Source: Pseudonocardiales bacterium (GTDB taxonomy: Bacteria; Actinomycetota; Actinomycetes; Mycobacteriales; Pseudonocardiaceae). Taken from it: a stretch of 6,816 nucleotides of DNA. This document shows positions 5,769 to 6,816 of the stretch, piece after piece. The notes beneath the pieces are model-generated. The model worked only from the letters and a program-made list of their open reading frames with translations. It did no database searches and was not told the origin of the DNA. Positions within the stretch are counted from its first letter, which is position 1. Each line of letters opens with the position of its first letter. Position numbers and translations under genes: made by a program. The DNA lies in NCBI GenBank assembly GCA_025465385.1, contig JAODNG010000108.1:1-6816 (forward strand). Direction: 5' to 3'.

Positions 5769-6764
5769 TCATTCCGAGCGGACGAACAGGAAGACGCCGT
5801 ACTGCCAGACCGCGTCGATCCACTGCGCACCGAGATCGAAGCCTCGTGCGGCGACGTCGGCCACGAACTCCGGGCGGTGGAACTTATAGGAGAAGCCGAC
5901 ATTCAGCGAGTCACCACGTCGTAGGACCAGCTCGAGGTCCAGCTCGCGCAGCGCGACCGTCTGGTCCTCGGTCGCGTAGAGGTGGCCTTGAACCGCGGTG
6001 GTGCCGGGGTCGTAATGCGCCCGCGGGTAGAAGTATTCCAAGGCGAAGTCGGCGTCGTAGCGTCGGTTGAGGTGCGAGAGGTGGTTGAGCCGGAACCGCG
6101 CGAAGGCTGACCGGTCGAGTGGATCGTTGTAACAGGCTTCTAACACATCGGCCGGCTTCTGGAGGTCCGCTGACACTAGGAAGCGGTCGCCGGGCCGCAG
6201 GGTGGCCGCGATCTCGGCGAGGAGGGCAGCTCGCTCCTCGGGCGTGGTGTTGCCCAAGTTGCTTCCGAGTAGCGCCACTGTCACCGGCTCGGGCGTGCCG
6301 TCCCGCAGCCAGCCCAACCCCGCCTCGTACCGACCCCACAATCCCTGCACCCGCAATCCGGGCAGCTCGGTAGTCAGCTCGCGCGCGCTGGCCACCAACA
6401 TTTCGCGGCTGACGTCGATCGGTAGATAGCAGGTCCGGCGGCGTTGTACACAGGCCGCCAACAGCAGGCGGGTTTTCTTCGCGCTTCCGCTGCCCAGCTC
6501 GGCGATTCGCTCATACCCGATCAGGTCGGCGATCTGGTCGGCGTGGCGCTGCAGCAACCCATGCTCGACCCGGGTGGGGTAGTAGCCCGGCAGCTCGGTG
6601 ATCGCCTCGAACAGTTGTGACCCAAGTGCGTCGTACCCAAGGTAAGCGGGCACCCGCGGCGGGGTCTCCCGCAGACAGGTCAGCAGACCACGCCGGTCGT
6701 CCCAGAAGCCGCCCTCGCCGTCCACGGGTACGATTTCAGTTTCGGGCGGCTCCACGATGCACAC
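5769..6764 (-). CDS. EgtD-family amino-acid N-alpha-methyltransferase paralogue, altered substrate pocket
   Basis: The 331 residues match the EgtD family (Methyltransf_33, usual length about 320) end to end. Visible motifs are YDALGSQLFEAI (44-55), LPGYYPTR (58-65), the SAM loop ELGSGSAKKTR (89-99), PIDVS (115-119), LGSNLGNTTPEER (166-178), CYND (211-214) and SYKF (292-295). EgtD makes hercynine by trimethylating histidine. Aligned by eye to my recollection of M. smegmatis EgtD, the backbone-holding residues are kept: Tyr44 (Tyr39), Tyr61 (Tyr56), Asn172 (Asn166), Tyr212 (Tyr206), plus Ser292 (Ser284). Met252 and Glu282, which select histidine, align with Gly260 and Gly290. A bulkier or uncharged amino acid is therefore a likelier substrate, so I withhold the egtD symbol. 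The start is GTG at 6764 (GTG at 6755 also possible). No ribosome site is visible, and the frame stays open to the window edge, so an earlier start is possible. It heads the visible part of the operon; an upstream gene may overlap its start. Confidence 0.85.
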   Translation of the reverse strand: MCIVEPPETEIVPVDGEGGFWDDRRGLLTCLRETPPRVPAYLGYDALGSQLFEAITELPGYYPTRVEHGLLQRHADQIADLIGYERIAELGSGSAKKTRLLLAACVQRRRTCYLPIDVSREMLVASARELTTELPGLRVQGLWGRYEAGLGWLRDGTPEPVTVALLGSNLGNTTPEERAALLAEIAATLRPGDRFLVSADLQKPADVLEACYNDPLDRSAFARFRLNHLSHLNRRYDADFALEYFYPRAHYDPGTTAVQGHLYATEDQTVALRELDLELVLRRGDSLNVGFSYKFHRPEFVADVAARGFDLGAQWIDAVWQYGVFLFVRSE

Positions 6765-6816
6765 TGTATTGTGCTGACTGGCCTTTGCTCCGCCGCCGAA
6801 CCGCTGCGGTGAGCGC

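Noticed and set aside
5735..5902. Upstream ATG at 5902 for the NPPY methyltransferase (283 residues)
   Set aside because: The first 44 or so residues would be read from inside the EgtD-like gene in another frame, are Ser/Arg-rich low-complexity sequence, and have no counterpart in the family N-terminus.
5769..6764. Calling the gene egtD and the region an ergothioneine cluster
   Set aside because: The histidine-selecting Glu and Met are glycines, and the visible neighbours (NPPY methyltransferase, CDGSH-HDO) are not EgtA, B, C or E.
6736..6816. C-terminus of an upstream minus-strand gene overlapping the EgtD-like start, ending with TGA at 6736
   Set aside because: About 26 codons are open in that frame, but the sequence matches no C-terminus I recognise and the other frames are open as well, so the gene cannot be asserted from this edge.

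Overview
The window comes from a high-GC actinobacterium. A mycobacterium or close relative fits best, judging by GTG starts, GC-rich third positions, a mycobacterial-style lipobox protein and an EgtD-family enzyme. The genus is inference. No rRNA, tRNA, CRISPR array, transposase or origin was seen.

Layout. Positions 1-546 hold no intact gene, only the wreck of an NTF2/SnoaL-like (DUF4440-type) protein at about 165-428 (+). A small helical protein of unknown function follows at 547-882 (+). Everything else reads on the minus strand. Working leftward from the right edge, there is an EgtD-family amino-acid N-methyltransferase (5769-6764), a class I methyltransferase with an NPPY motif (5051-5734), a fusion of a CDGSH iron-sulfur domain to a heme-oxygenase-like diiron oxidase (3787-5061), a lipoprotein with a His-rich TTHB210-like domain (2753-3565, with its own near-consensus promoter), and an FAD-dependent monooxygenase or reductase (1175-2413).

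The first three minus-strand genes look like one operon: 34 nt between the first two and an 11-nt overlap between the second and third. The combination is two SAM-dependent methyltransferases plus a diiron oxidase carrying its own Fe-S domain. That is the logic of a small-molecule pathway that methylates an amino acid and then oxidises it. Two points make it notable. The EgtD-like enzyme keeps the residues that hold the amino-acid backbone but has glycine at both positions matching the histidine-side-chain selectivity residues of mycobacterial EgtD (Met252, Glu282), so its substrate is probably not histidine. The oxidase keeps all six diiron ligands with the same spacing I recall for SznF, and has an N-terminal CDGSH domain that could supply electrons. 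I know of no characterised product for this set and consider it the best candidate here for an undescribed system.

The lipoprotein and the FAD enzyme lie next to this operon on the same strand but are separated by 221 and 339 bp gaps that contain a promoter, inverted repeats and a 16-bp perfect palindrome. They are likely separate transcription units, and their link to the pathway is open. The operon probably begins beyond the right edge, so its first genes and promoter are not visible.
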